Of a stretch of 64,000 nucleotides of DNA, positions 1-7,960 are shown in pieces (position 1 is the stretch's first letter; the number at the start of each line of letters is the position of its first letter). The notes beneath the pieces are model-generated. The model worked only from the letters and a program-made list of their open reading frames with translations, had not been told where the DNA came from and ran no database searches. Source of the DNA: Streptomyces sp. CB02058 (GTDB taxonomy: Bacteria; Actinomycetota; Actinomycetes; Streptomycetales; Streptomycetaceae); the NCBI RefSeq assembly GCF_001905505.1, contig NZ_LIPG01000005.1, positions 248,001-312,000 on the forward strand, given 5' to 3'. A program made the translations under genes and the position numbers.

Positions 1-301
1 CAATCGCACGACACGTCGGACGAGTTGAAGTCCACGGGCACCGGCACGTACAACAAGGCCAGCAGGGCTCCTGGCGCACTCGAGCCTCAGCAACTCCGAA
101 CTGCGCCAGGGGCCCTGTCTTCATGTACAACGATCGCGGAATCACCCGGCCTGCCAGGCGCTTTCGATCACACCGCACTCAAGATCGAAACGGCAAAGGC
201 CTCTTGCGATCCGTTCCGGATCGGCGACCCGGTGCGAAGGGTGGATGTGGGAGCGGATCGCGGCTCCGCCATCCGGCTGAGGAGCCTGCGGCACCTGCCC
301 G

Positions 302-330
302 TTGACGCCGACCACCGGCGGTCGTACCGT
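302..330 (+). promoter_or_regulatory. Candidate vegetative promoter of the SDR gene
   Basis: TTGACG at 302-307 and TACCGT at 325-330 are separated by 17 bases, which matches the Streptomyces housekeeping sigma consensus. The predicted start of transcription is about 45 bases before the GTG of the oxidoreductase gene. The rest of 1-383 shows no gene that I can support. Confidence 0.5.
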
Positions 331-383
331 GCGACGGACAGAGATGTGACCGTCGTTCATAAACGAGGACATGGGGTGGGCTC

Positions 384-1133
384 GTGGGGCAGCGCAGGGT
401 CGTGGTGTCGGGTGGCGGCACGGGGATCGGGCGGGCGGTGGCCGAGGTCTTTGCGGCGGACGGCGACCACGTCGTCCTCATCGGGCGGCGCGAGGGGCCC
501 CTGGAGAAAACCGCCGGAGAGCTCGACGCAGCGCACGGTGCGGGAACGGCGTCCTGGGTCGCCGCCGATCTGAGCGACCCCGGCCAGGCCCGCAGAGCCG
601 TGGAGTTCTGCACCGCGGGCGGCGCGCAGGTCGACGTGGTCGTCGCCAACGCCGGCGGCAACGTCGCACCGGCCCACGACGGCACCCTCGAAGGCGTCGC
701 GGACAGCTTCCGCCGCAACTTCGAGGCCAACGTGCTCACCGCCGTGCTGCTCACCGAAGGATTGCTGCCGCACCTCACCCGGCCCGGCGGCCGGATCATC
801 CAGATGTCGTCCATCGCCGCGCTGCGCGGCCCCGGTTCGTACGGCGGCTCCAAGGCCACCATCAACACCTACACCGTCGACCTGGCGCAGAAGCTCGGCC
901 CGCAGGGCATCACCGTGAACGCGGTCGCCCCAGGCTTCGTAGCCGACACCGAGTTCTTCGGCGACCGGGCCACGCCCGATTTCGTCGCCGCCCGGACCAA
1001 GCAGTCGCTGACGGGCCAGGCGGGCCGGCCCTCGGACATCGCCGCTGCGGTGCACTATCTGGCGTCACCTGAAGCGGCGTACATGACGGCGCAGATCGTG
1101 CATGTGAACGGGGGAGCCGCACTGGGACGGTGA
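384..1133 (+). CDS. SDR family NAD(P)-dependent oxidoreductase
   Basis: A 249-residue classical short-chain dehydrogenase/reductase, a cytosolic Rossmann-fold enzyme that oxidises or reduces a hydroxyl/keto substrate with NAD(P). The dinucleotide loop reads SGGGTGIG (residues 9-16), a Ser-for-Thr variant of TGxxxGIG. The structural NAG motif is NAGG (89-92), the catalytic Ser lies in SSIAA near 143, and YGGSK supplies Tyr153 and Lys157. The C-terminal NGG is typical of FabG-like members. The start is GTG at 384, chosen because the Rossmann strand begins a few residues later. Substrate cannot be read from sequence. It lies left of a tRNA-Gly fragment, so it may be cargo of an integrated element. 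The family call is firm; the role is unknown. Confidence 0.9.
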   Translation: MGQRRVVVSGGGTGIGRAVAEVFAADGDHVVLIGRREGPLEKTAGELDAAHGAGTASWVAADLSDPGQARRAVEFCTAGGAQVDVVVANAGGNVAPAHDGTLEGVADSFRRNFEANVLTAVLLTEGLLPHLTRPGGRIIQMSSIAALRGPGSYGGSKATINTYTVDLAQKLGPQGITVNAVAPGFVADTEFFGDRATPDFVAARTKQSLTGQAGRPSDIAAAVHYLASPEAAYMTAQIVHVNGGAALGR

Positions 1134-1142
1134 CGGTCCGCT

Positions 1143-1343
1143 ATGGGTGCGCAGGTCACCGGGCAAGCGGCGACAGCGGCGGAGCTCCTCAAGGGCGCCA
1201 GACTGCACGGGCACAAGTACGCCATCGACGCCACGGTCGCCGAGGTCGCGCTCCGCCAGCCGAAACCCGTCGCCCTGCTGACCTCCGACAGCGACGACAT
1301 GGCCAAGCTCTGCGGCAGCCAGGTTCGCATCATCCCTCTCTGA
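1143..1343 (+). pseudogene. C-terminal fragment of a PIN-domain protein
   Basis: A 66-residue reading frame that resembles only the last half of actinobacterial PIN-domain (VapC-like nuclease) proteins: GHKYAIDATVAEVAL carries the usual GHKYAxDA helix, and LLTSDSDDMAKLCG followed by a hydrophobic strand is the usual end of the fold. The N-terminal part with the first catalytic Asp is absent, so nuclease activity is unlikely. It starts 10 bases after the SDR stop with no clear ribosome site. It is best read as a degraded gene next to an integration end. The alternative is a small functional protein, which I consider less likely. Confidence 0.5.
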
Positions 1344-1511
1344 CCAGCCGGCCCGCTCGGAGCACGCGTCGCGCTGCCGGCTCTCGTGCCCCATCCGTGC
1401 CCAGCGGAGCGGACAACAGCGGTCAGATATGGCTCTCAGAGACCGGAAGCCGCCCCCTGGCCGATCCGAAATCGCAGGTCAGGTCCCCTGCGACAATCCA
1501 GGAACCATTGG

Positions 1512-1555
1512 TTCCCAAGCTCAGAGCGCGAGTTCGATTCTCGTCACCCGCTCCA
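1512..1555 (+). other. 3' part of tRNA-Gly(CCC): candidate attR site
   Basis: The segment matches a tRNA from the anticodon loop TTCCCAA (anticodon CCC) through the anticodon stem 3' half GCTCA, a T arm (GCGAG, TTCGATT, CTCGT), the acceptor 3' strand CACCCGC, discriminator T and encoded CCA. The 5' half (acceptor, D arm, 5' anticodon stem) is missing; the sequence to the left is unrelated. A tRNA 3' end that begins exactly at the anticodon loop is the classic scar of tyrosine-recombinase integration. The intact tRNA and most of the element would lie to the left, outside the window. Confidence 0.75.
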
Positions 1556-1559
1556 CATG

Positions 1560-1593
1560 AAAGCCCCAGGCCGGAGGCCCGGGGCTTTCTTTT
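1560..1593 (+). terminator. Rho-independent terminator of the tRNA-Gly locus
   Basis: AAAGCCCC-A-GGCC is followed by a short loop and GGCCCGGGGCTTT, then CTTTT. It sits five bases after the tRNA 3' end, as expected for the original chromosomal terminator of the tRNA gene. This supports the idea that sequence right of 1556 is native chromosome. Confidence 0.75.
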
Positions 1594-1774
1594 CGGCCCG
1601 GAGCGAGTCCGGATGTCGCCGGCGGGCGGCGGGAGAAGCTCCCCCTCGGTTGCTGTCCGGCGTGCGCTCACCAAGCTGTAGGACCTGGGCAGCAGGGAAC
1701 GAACCCTACTGGCCGAGTAGGCCGTCGTGGCGCAGCAGTGACGGCGGCCAAGGGCTGGAGGTGCCGCCGGGGAG

Positions 1775-2893
1775 TCAGGCGGCGATGAGGTCCTGCTCAC
1801 GGTCCGGCGTTCCGGCCTTGGGCTGCTTGTTCGGCAGTGCGAGCCGGAAGACCTTGTGCCACGCGGAGAACACCTGCTTGGGCAGCGGGCCGGTGACGTA
1901 CTCCAGCTCGTACTTCTCGAACAGTGCGCGCACCTTCACCGCGACCTCGGCGTACCGGTTGCTCGGCAGGTCCGGGAACAGGTGGTGCTCGATCTGGTGC
2001 GACAGGTTGCCGGTCATGAAGTGCATGGCCTTGCTGCCGCTGATGTTCGCCGAGCCCATCATCTGGCGCAGGTACCACTGCCCGCGTGTCTCGCCCGTGA
2101 TCGACCGGCGCTCGAAGACCTGTACGCCCTCGGGGAAGTGCCCGCACATGATCACCGAGTGGGTCCAGAGGTTGCGGACCAGGTTCGCGGTGAACGTGGC
2201 GCCGAGTGTGGTGAGGAACGAGGGGCCCGACAGCAGCGGGTGGATCACGTAGTCCTTGAGCACCTGCTTGCGGATCTTGCGGCCCACGGCCCTGGCCCGC
2301 GCGCGGAACTCCGGGTTCTTGCGGCGGCGCTTGGTGAGGTTCTTGCCGAGCTCCAGGTCGTACGCCGCGATGCCGTACTCGAAGAAGCAGGCGTTGAGGA
2401 AGTTCCACAGCGGCTGGCCGAGGTGGAAGGGGTGCCACCGCTGGTCCTCGTCGACGCGCATGATGCCGTAGCCGAGGTCGTTGTCCTTGCCGATCACGTT
2501 GGTGTACGTGTGGTGCAGCTCGTTGTGCGAGTGCTTCCACTGGTCGGACGGCGAGACGTGATCCCACTCCCAGGTGGTGGAGTGGATCTTCGGGTCGCGC
2601 ATCCAGTCCCACTGGCCGTGCAGGACGTTGTGGCCGATCTCCATGTTGTCCATGATCTTCGCCACGGACAGCCCGGCGGTGCCGATCAGCCACGCGGGCG
2701 GGAAGATCGAGAACAGCAGCACACCCCTGCTGACCAGCTCCAGCTTGCGCTGCGCCGAGATGACCCGGCGGATGTAGGCGGCGTCCTTCTCGCCGCGGTC
2801 GGCGATCACCTCGTCGCGGATGGCGTCCAGCTCGCGGCCCAGTTCCTCGATCTGCTCCGCGGTCAGGTGGGCGGTGGGGTCGATGGCGGTCAC
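1775..2893 (-). CDS. Membrane fatty acyl (stearoyl-CoA type) desaturase
   Basis: A 372-residue integral-membrane di-iron desaturase that inserts a double bond in long-chain acyl chains. The three His boxes are present: HxxxH at 88-92 (HNVLH), HxxHH at 123-128 (HNELHH) and HxxHH at 299-304 (HQIEHH). Hydrophobic stretches lie between them. GTG at 2893 was chosen because AGGAG stands just upstream; longer readings extend into the reductase gene. The gene lies 7 bases after the reductase stop, so the two form an operon: the reductase passes electrons from NAD(P)H to the di-iron centre, the arrangement seen for mycobacterial DesA3 (Rv3229c) and Rv3230c. A divergent PucR-type regulator probably controls the pair. 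Confidence 0.93.
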   Translation of the reverse strand: MTAIDPTAHLTAEQIEELGRELDAIRDEVIADRGEKDAAYIRRVISAQRKLELVSRGVLLFSIFPPAWLIGTAGLSVAKIMDNMEIGHNVLHGQWDWMRDPKIHSTTWEWDHVSPSDQWKHSHNELHHTYTNVIGKDNDLGYGIMRVDEDQRWHPFHLGQPLWNFLNACFFEYGIAAYDLELGKNLTKRRRKNPEFRARARAVGRKIRKQVLKDYVIHPLLSGPSFLTTLGATFTANLVRNLWTHSVIMCGHFPEGVQVFERRSITGETRGQWYLRQMMGSANISGSKAMHFMTGNLSHQIEHHLFPDLPSNRYAEVAVKVRALFEKYELEYVTGPLPKQVFSAWHKVFRLALPNKQPKAGTPDREQDLIAA

Positions 2894-2900
2894 GGTGCTC

Positions 2901-3956
2901 CTACCGTTCGATGTCGCAGGGGCCCGCCGCGGCGGACACACAGGTCTGGATGAGGACGCCCGGCTCGGCCTCGGTGATCTCGCCGGTACGCAGGTCACGG
3001 ACGGCGCCGGCCTTGAGCGGCGTGACGCAGCCGAAGCAGATGCCCATACGGCACCCGGAGGGCATGAGCACGCCGACCTCCTCGCCGATGTCGAGCAACG
3101 GAGTGGCACCGTCAGCGTCGATGGTCTTGCCGGTGGCGCTGAACGTGACCTCGCCGCCCTCGCCGGCGACGACGATGCCGGCGCGGAACCGCTCGGTGTG
3201 CAGGCGTTCTCGGACGCCCTGTTCGGTCCAGTGCTCTTCGGCGGCGTCGAGGAGACCTGCGGGCCCGCAGGCCCAGGTCTCGCGCTCGGCCCAGTCGGGC
3301 ACGAGTTCCTGGAGACGGGCGATGTCGAGCTTGCCCTCGGTGTCGGTGTGCACCTCGGTGAGCCGAAGCTTCTTGTCCACGACCAGGCGGTGCAGTTCCT
3401 TGCGGAAGATCACGTCCTGAGGCCGTGGCGCGCAGTGGACCATGACGACGTCGTCGAGTTCGGTGGCGCGCAGCATGCCCATCACGGGCGTGATGCCGCT
3501 GCCGGCCGTCAGGTAGAGCACCTTGGCGGGCTTGGCCCGCGGCAGGACGAAGTCACCGGTCGCCTGGTCGAGCTGGATCAGCGTGCCCGGTTTCGCTCTG
3601 CGGACCAGGTGATTGCTGACCTTGCCGTCCGGGATCGCCTTCACGGTGATCGTGATACGGCCGTCCCGGCAGTTCGTCGGCGAGGTGATGGAGTAGGCAC
3701 GCCACAGGCGCACCCCGTCGACGTCGACCCCGATCCGCACGTACTGACCGGCTGTGTGGCCGCGCCATGCCCGTCCCGGCCTGATCACCACGGTCGCGGC
3801 GTCACTCGTCTCGGGGTGCACGGCCTCGATGCGCCCCCGTAGGTCGGCGCCCGTACGGAGCGGGCTGACCAGGTCGAGGTAGTCCGACGGCAGCAGCGGC
3901 GTCGTGACCATCTCCAGCAGTTTCCACGCCCTGCCGCGGAGGGCTGTACTCGTCAT
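2901..3956 (-). CDS. Ferredoxin reductase with C-terminal 2Fe-2S domain (desaturase electron donor)
   Basis: A 351-residue flavin oxidoreductase. An FAD-binding barrel (roughly residues 40-145) is followed by an NAD(P)-binding domain (with LTAGSGITPVMGML and the late CGPAGLLDAAE motif) and a plant-type ferredoxin domain whose cluster Cys are 302, 307, 310 (CRMGICFGC) and 339. It should transfer electrons from NAD(P)H via FAD and 2Fe-2S to the desaturase encoded immediately downstream. ATG at 3956 is preceded by GGAG. Longer readings run into the divergent regulator and are not real. The promoter lies in the 87-base divergent gap with an inverted repeat. Confidence 0.93.
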   Translation of the reverse strand: MTSTALRGRAWKLLEMVTTPLLPSDYLDLVSPLRTGADLRGRIEAVHPETSDAATVVIRPGRAWRGHTAGQYVRIGVDVDGVRLWRAYSITSPTNCRDGRITITVKAIPDGKVSNHLVRRAKPGTLIQLDQATGDFVLPRAKPAKVLYLTAGSGITPVMGMLRATELDDVVMVHCAPRPQDVIFRKELHRLVVDKKLRLTEVHTDTEGKLDIARLQELVPDWAERETWACGPAGLLDAAEEHWTEQGVRERLHTERFRAGIVVAGEGGEVTFSATGKTIDADGATPLLDIGEEVGVLMPSGCRMGICFGCVTPLKAGAVRDLRTGEITEAEPGVLIQTCVSAAAGPCDIER

Positions 3957-3987
3957 GACTCCAGCTTGCTGTGCCTCCAGGCGTAAA

Positions 3988-4003
3988 GTCCTGACCACAG
4001 GAC
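3988..4003. promoter_or_regulatory. Inverted repeat (candidate operator) between reductase and regulator genes
   Basis: GTCCTG-ACCA-CAGGAC is a perfect 6-base inverted repeat centred in the 87-base divergent gap. CGTAAA occurs on both sides (3982-3987 and 4002-4007). A second, looser repeat GTTC-N5-GAAC lies at 4025-4037. It is a likely binding site for the adjacent regulator. Confidence 0.5.
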
Positions 4004-4043
4004 GTAAATCTGGTCGGCTGAATTGTTCGCAGGGAACAAAAAA

Positions 4044-5183
4044 ATGAGCTATGCACTCCGGAGAGCCAGCGAACTGACCCTGGACGAGACGACGGTCACC
4101 GCCCTTCGAGCCGCGCTGAAGGCCACCGCCGACGAAGTCGTCCAGGCGATCATCGACGAGGTTCCTCCCTACGCCCGTGCCTTGTCGGGCCGCATGGGCG
4201 CCACCATCCGCCGAGCCGTCCGCACCGCCCTGGGGCACTACCTGGACCTTGCGAGCGGGAACGCCACGGGCGGCGACGCCGGGGACGCCGCCTACGAACT
4301 GGGCCGCGGCGAGGTGCGCGACGGCCGTTCGATGGACGCCCTGCTCAGCGCCTACCGCGTCGGGGCCCGGGTCGCCTGGCGATGTCTGGCAGCGGGTGCC
4401 GTCCCAGCGGGTCTGCCCGCCGCCGAGGTCGCGAAGTTCGCCGAGCTGACCTTCGCCTACATCGACGAGCTCTCCGCCGCGAGCGCCGCGGGCCACGCCG
4501 ACGAACTGGCCGCCCGGGGCAGAGCCCACGAGCGCCACCTGGAACACCTGGCCCGCGATCTCCTCGCCGGCGCGAGCCCGGACGCGCTGCTGGCCTCCGG
4601 CCGACGGGCCAGGTGGCAGCCTCCCGCTTCGCTGACCGCCGTCCTCCTGCCCGCCGCCCAGGCCCGGCCTGCCTACCGGACACTCGACCCGAACACCCTC
4701 GTCCTCGACGATCTGCCGGATGACACCGGTGTGCTCCTCGTCCCCGATGCCGACCGATCACGTCTCCTACGGCAGCTGACCGACCGCTCCGCCGTGGTCG
4801 GCCCGGCCCGGCCATGGACCCACGCGTCCGCCTCGTACGCACGAGCCCTACGCGCGCGCTCGCTTTCCTCCGAGATTCGCGACACCGAGGACCACCTGCC
4901 CGCCCTGGTGCTCAGCGCCGACGCGGACGCGTTCGCAGACCTGCGTGCCCGAGCCCTCGCGCCGTTGCAGACCTTGCCTGCCGCGACCGCACGACGGCTG
5001 GAGGAGACGCTGCGGGCGTGGCTGCTGCACCAGGGCAGACGGGACGAGGTCGCGGCGGCGTTGTTCGTCCACCCCCAGACGGTCCGGTACCGGATGTCGC
5101 AGCTCCGGGAGCTGTTCCCCGATCTCGCTTCACCACACCGGGTCCTCGAACTGACGCTGGCGGTCGGTCTCCGGGGCCGCTGA
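4044..5183 (+). CDS. PucR/CdaR-type helix-turn-helix regulator
   Basis: A 379-residue protein with a helical N-terminal sensory region (about 1-165), a middle GGDEF-like/CdaR region, and a C-terminal PucR-type HTH: the last 60 residues include VAAALFVHPQTVRYRMSQL, the standard recognition segment. ATG at 4044 was chosen because AGGGA stands 8 bases before it; a TTG at 4023 would bypass this site. It is divergent from the desaturase/reductase operon with an inverted repeat in the gap, so local control of acyl desaturation is the simplest role. Ligand and sign of regulation are unknown. Confidence 0.88.
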   Translation: MSYALRRASELTLDETTVTALRAALKATADEVVQAIIDEVPPYARALSGRMGATIRRAVRTALGHYLDLASGNATGGDAGDAAYELGRGEVRDGRSMDALLSAYRVGARVAWRCLAAGAVPAGLPAAEVAKFAELTFAYIDELSAASAAGHADELAARGRAHERHLEHLARDLLAGASPDALLASGRRARWQPPASLTAVLLPAAQARPAYRTLDPNTLVLDDLPDDTGVLLVPDADRSRLLRQLTDRSAVVGPARPWTHASASYARALRARSLSSEIRDTEDHLPALVLSADADAFADLRARALAPLQTLPAATARRLEETLRAWLLHQGRRDEVAAALFVHPQTVRYRMSQLRELFPDLASPHRVLELTLAVGLRGR

Positions 5184-5273
5184 CGCGTCACCTGTCCACC
5201 GCCGCGTCGTGCTCGCGGGAGCGTTGCCCATGGACAAAGCAGCTCGCCGCCGGCTCTTCCTGGAAATCGACGC

Positions 5274-5522
5274 ATGGCATCCCAGCCCGGTCTTCCCGAT
5301 CTCCGCCGTGCCAGATTCGCCCGCCGCCTGCCTGCAGCGCTCTCCGAACTCGCCGGCCCCCAGCACGGCCCCGTGCATCTGCCGCTCCACCTTGCGTGGT
5401 CCGGGCGGACCACCGAGCGCATGCCCGAGGTCCACGCGATCCGCCTGCTCGATACCCTGAACGGTGCCGGGCCGCAGTTACGGAGCCACGACGGCCAGTA
5501 CTCCACCAGGTGGAACGCGTGA
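5274..5522 (+). pseudogene. Possible gene remnant in a 335-base gap
   Basis: In the 5184-5518 gap one frame encodes about 45 residues (RRARFARRLPAALSELAGP, then VHLPLHLAWSGRT) that resemble the N-terminus of a recurrent Streptomyces hypothetical protein. The rest of the frame loses that character and the expected C-terminal part is absent. No good ribosome site is seen. This could be a degraded gene or a chance reading; nothing else is visible in the gap. Confidence 0.25.
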
Positions 5523-5806
5523 GGAACAGACTGCCCGTGCAGAACGCGGGCGACACGGATGTCCGCCTGCTCGTCGAGCCGTACGGCGAGGACTTCTGGA
5601 TGAGGCCCGCGGACTCCTTCGAAGTGGTGCCGTTGAGCGACGGCAACGTGCAGTTCTCGGTGGTCGTAGCGGCGGGTCTGATCACGGTGTGGCTCTACGA
5701 GGACGGCGACCCTTACAACATGATCCTCGACTACGAGGTGGTCGACGCCGGCGGCAGGAAGCTGGAGTGCGGGCACCAGGAACCGAGCGGTTCCGGCGGC
5801 GCCTGA
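5519..5806 (+). CDS. Small hypothetical protein, beta-rich
   Basis: About 95 residues, soluble, acidic, no signal peptide or membrane segment. The conserved-looking core is NAGDTDVRLLVEPYGEDFW, then EVVPLSDGNVQFSVVVAAG and TVWLYEDGD, which suggests a small beta-sandwich. Start choice is uncertain: GTG at 5519 follows AGGTGGA with good spacing; GTG at 5537 (89 residues) is the alternative. It stands alone between the regulator and a convergent acetyltransferase. I do not recognise a function. Confidence 0.65.
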   Translation: MRNRLPVQNAGDTDVRLLVEPYGEDFWMRPADSFEVVPLSDGNVQFSVVVAAGLITVWLYEDGDPYNMILDYEVVDAGGRKLECGHQEPSGSGGA

Positions 5807-5964
5807 GCCTCGGGCGCTCCGGTCTGCGGGCGCCACGACGTCCCCGCCGCCGAGCCTTTCCGGGAGGAGAGCCGGGGCCGGGGGCAGCGATGGCTGCGGC
5901 GATCTCGAGCCTCCCTTCTGACGCGTCGGCTTCCCGTCAGCACCTCCAGAGCCCTGCCGTCCCC

Positions 5965-6474
5965 CTAGGACAGGTCCTTGCGCATGAGCGTGCACCCGGT
6001 CTCGTACCGGCGCAGCGAACCGTCCTGCGCCTCCACGTCCCAGGCGTCCGGCCGGCTGCCGCAGGCCACGTACCCCAGGCGTTCGTACAGCGCCCGGGCG
6101 CGTGGATTGCTCTCCTCCACACCGAGTTCCGCACGGCGCAGACCGCGTGACCTGATGCGGTCCTCCGCGGCGCGGATGAGGACGGTACCGAGACCGCACG
6201 ACTGGAGGGCCGGGAGCACCCCGAGCTGCCACAGCGTTCCGGCACCGGCCGCGACCTGGTAGTCGACACCGCCGATCGCCACCGGCGGACCCGCCGGAGT
6301 ACAGACCGCCAGGTAGTCCACCTCCCCGGCCGCCGCACGCTCCAACTCACGTGCCACCGAGACCAGATGGGTCGCCGAGCCGGACCATGCGCAGTCCGGC
6401 AGGTCAGCGGGCGTCAGATCGCGGACCAGGACACGGACGACGGCCTCGGCAGCCCCGGAGGGCGGAAGACTCAT
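5965..6474 (-). CDS. GNAT family N-acetyltransferase
   Basis: A 169-residue acetyl-CoA-dependent transferase. The fold-defining motif A is LWQLGVLPALQSCGLGTVLIRAAE (the Q/R-x-x-G-x-G/A acetyl-CoA loop is QSCGLG), followed by RGLRRAELGVEESNPRA and RALYERLGYV, the usual motif B. The C-terminus is short and basic. ATG at 6474 has GAGGG upstream; a longer reading by 12 residues lacks such a site. The acceptor (small amine, peptide or antibiotic) cannot be deduced. Its neighbours are unrelated hypothetical genes. Confidence 0.88.
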   Translation of the reverse strand: MSLPPSGAAEAVVRVLVRDLTPADLPDCAWSGSATHLVSVARELERAAAGEVDYLAVCTPAGPPVAIGGVDYQVAAGAGTLWQLGVLPALQSCGLGTVLIRAAEDRIRSRGLRRAELGVEESNPRARALYERLGYVACGSRPDAWDVEAQDGSLRRYETGCTLMRKDLS

Positions 6475-6648
6475 GCCCTCATCCCAGCACTCCGCGGAAG
6501 ACCCGGACAATTGATTTCGGCGCAGGGCACGGGCCCCGAACTGCGCTGTGACACTACGTACCGGTCAACAACGGTGCACAGTGGGCCCGGATGGCCCCTG
6601 GGGAGCTTCGGGGACGGGTACAGCGTCGACGAGGGCGGATGCGGGACG

Positions 6649-7068
6649 TCATTCGCCGCTGTCCGCCGCGGCCGGACAGCCCTGGCGAGGCCCGCACGAA
6701 GCGACGTCCTGGAGCGGTGGCTCCCTGACCACCAGTGGCAGCGGCCAGCTGACGCAGGCCACCAGTGCGCTGCCGTCCTCGGTGAGGAACAGCAGGGTGA
6801 ACCGTGTCCGATTGTCAGGATCGATCAGCGCTGAGCGCACAGGCCGGCCGTGTTCCCTGATGAGCCGCACCGCTCGCTCCAGCCCGGGAGGTTCGATTCC
6901 CTGCCTCCGCAGACGCTGGAGCCGGCGGCTGAAGACTCCGGCATGCGCACCGGTGGGTTGTACCCGCTCCTCCACCGAGTACGGGGCTCCGCTGCGGACG
7001 GCGGCCAGAGCTGTCGCGGTCGCCTCGTCGTCACCGGTCAACAGCGCTTCCAGCTCGTGCCGCTCCAT
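6649..7068 (-). CDS. Hypothetical protein
   Basis: About 139 residues starting at MERHELEALLTGDD. An acidic helical N-terminus (about 1-40) is followed by a basic helix (FSRRLQRLRRQGI, LERAVRLIREHGRP) and a short beta part (RTRFTLLFLTEDGSALVACVSWP). No signal peptide and no recognised domain. GTG two codons upstream is an alternative start. Codon use is normal for Streptomyces. It lies in the same direction as the upstream two-component operon, but 232 bases separate them, so it is probably independent. Confidence 0.5.
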   Translation of the reverse strand: MERHELEALLTGDDEATATALAAVRSGAPYSVEERVQPTGAHAGVFSRRLQRLRRQGIEPPGLERAVRLIREHGRPVRSALIDPDNRTRFTLLFLTEDGSALVACVSWPLPLVVREPPLQDVASCGPRQGCPAAADSGE

Positions 7069-7300
7069 GGTCACCCCGTACGGATCGTGCGGTACGGCGG
7101 CCAGGTACCGCAACCCCGGTGTGCCCTCCCGCACGTCAGCGTCCCCCCGGGCCCGCCGGCGGACGGTGTGCCCCCGCCAACCTCGCCACCCGCTCCGGCC
7201 CGAGGTCGCGCGCCGTCTCCGCACCACCTTGGCCGTCTTCCCTTCCTGGACCGCCCCCGGCCCACCACAGGGCAGCGAACCTGGGGCTCGGTTCCGGCCG

Positions 7301-7960
7301 TCATCGATCACCGGCGCGCGAGGCCCTGACGAGACCGTGCTCGTAGGCGGTGATGACCAGTTGCACGCGGTCGCGCAGGCCCAGCTTGGTGATGGCCCGG
7401 GAGATGTGAGTCTTCGCGGTCAGCGGGCTGATCACGAGTGCGGCGGCGATCTCGTCGTTGGACAGTCCTTCCGCCACCAGCCTGACCACCTCGTTCTCAC
7501 GCGCCGTCAGTGCGTCCAGGGTGGCGGTGAGCCGGGGGCGGTGTGTGAAGCGTTCGACGACTCGGCGGGTGACGCCCGGTGACAGCAGGGAGTCGCCCGC
7601 CGCGACGACCTCGACCGCCCGGCGCAGTTCGGCCGGTTCGACCTCCTTGGTGAGGAAGCCGCTCGCGCCTGCTCGGAGCGCCTCGAAGACGTGCTCGTCG
7701 GTGTCGAACGTGGTCAGGATGATCACCCTGGTCGTCGGCAGCTCGGCCAGGATGCGGCGGGTGGCCTGGATGCCGTCCATGCCCGGCATCCTGATGTCCA
7801 TCAGCACCACGTCCGGCCCCAGCAGGGCGGCCTGCCGTACCGCCTCCTCCCCGGAGGCGGCCTCGCCGACGACGGCCAGGGTCCTGGCGCGGGCGAGCAG
7901 GCTGCGGAACCCCGCCCGCACGAGCGCCTGGTCGTCGGCGAGCAGCACGCTGATGGTCAT
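7301..7960 (-). CDS. NarL/LuxR-type response regulator
   Basis: A 219-residue two-component response regulator. The receiver domain (1-120) has the acidic pair DD at 9-10, phospho-acceptor Asp55 (VVLMDIRMPGMDG) and the usual Lys in TKEVEP near 105. The C-terminal LuxR HTH contains LTARENEVVRLVAEGLSNDE and the recognition helix TAKTHISRAITKLG. ATG overlaps the kinase stop codon (ATGA), so the two are translationally coupled and the kinase must be its partner. Targets are not evident; the co-transcribed DUF998 membrane protein may be part of the sensing unit. Confidence 0.95.
   Translation of the reverse strand: MTISVLLADDQALVRAGFRSLLARARTLAVVGEAASGEEAVRQAALLGPDVVLMDIRMPGMDGIQATRRILAELPTTRVIILTTFDTDEHVFEALRAGASGFLTKEVEPAELRRAVEVVAAGDSLLSPGVTRRVVERFTHRPRLTATLDALTARENEVVRLVAEGLSNDEIAAALVISPLTAKTHISRAITKLGLRDRVQLVITAYEHGLVRASRAGDR

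Noticed and set aside
142-372. 76-residue minus-strand frame upstream of the SDR gene
   Set aside because: No ribosome site, no recognisable motif, and it covers the SDR promoter.
1775-3109. Longer (444-residue) reading of the desaturase
   Set aside because: The first 72 codons overlap the reductase gene in another frame; AGGAG before GTG 2893 marks the real start.
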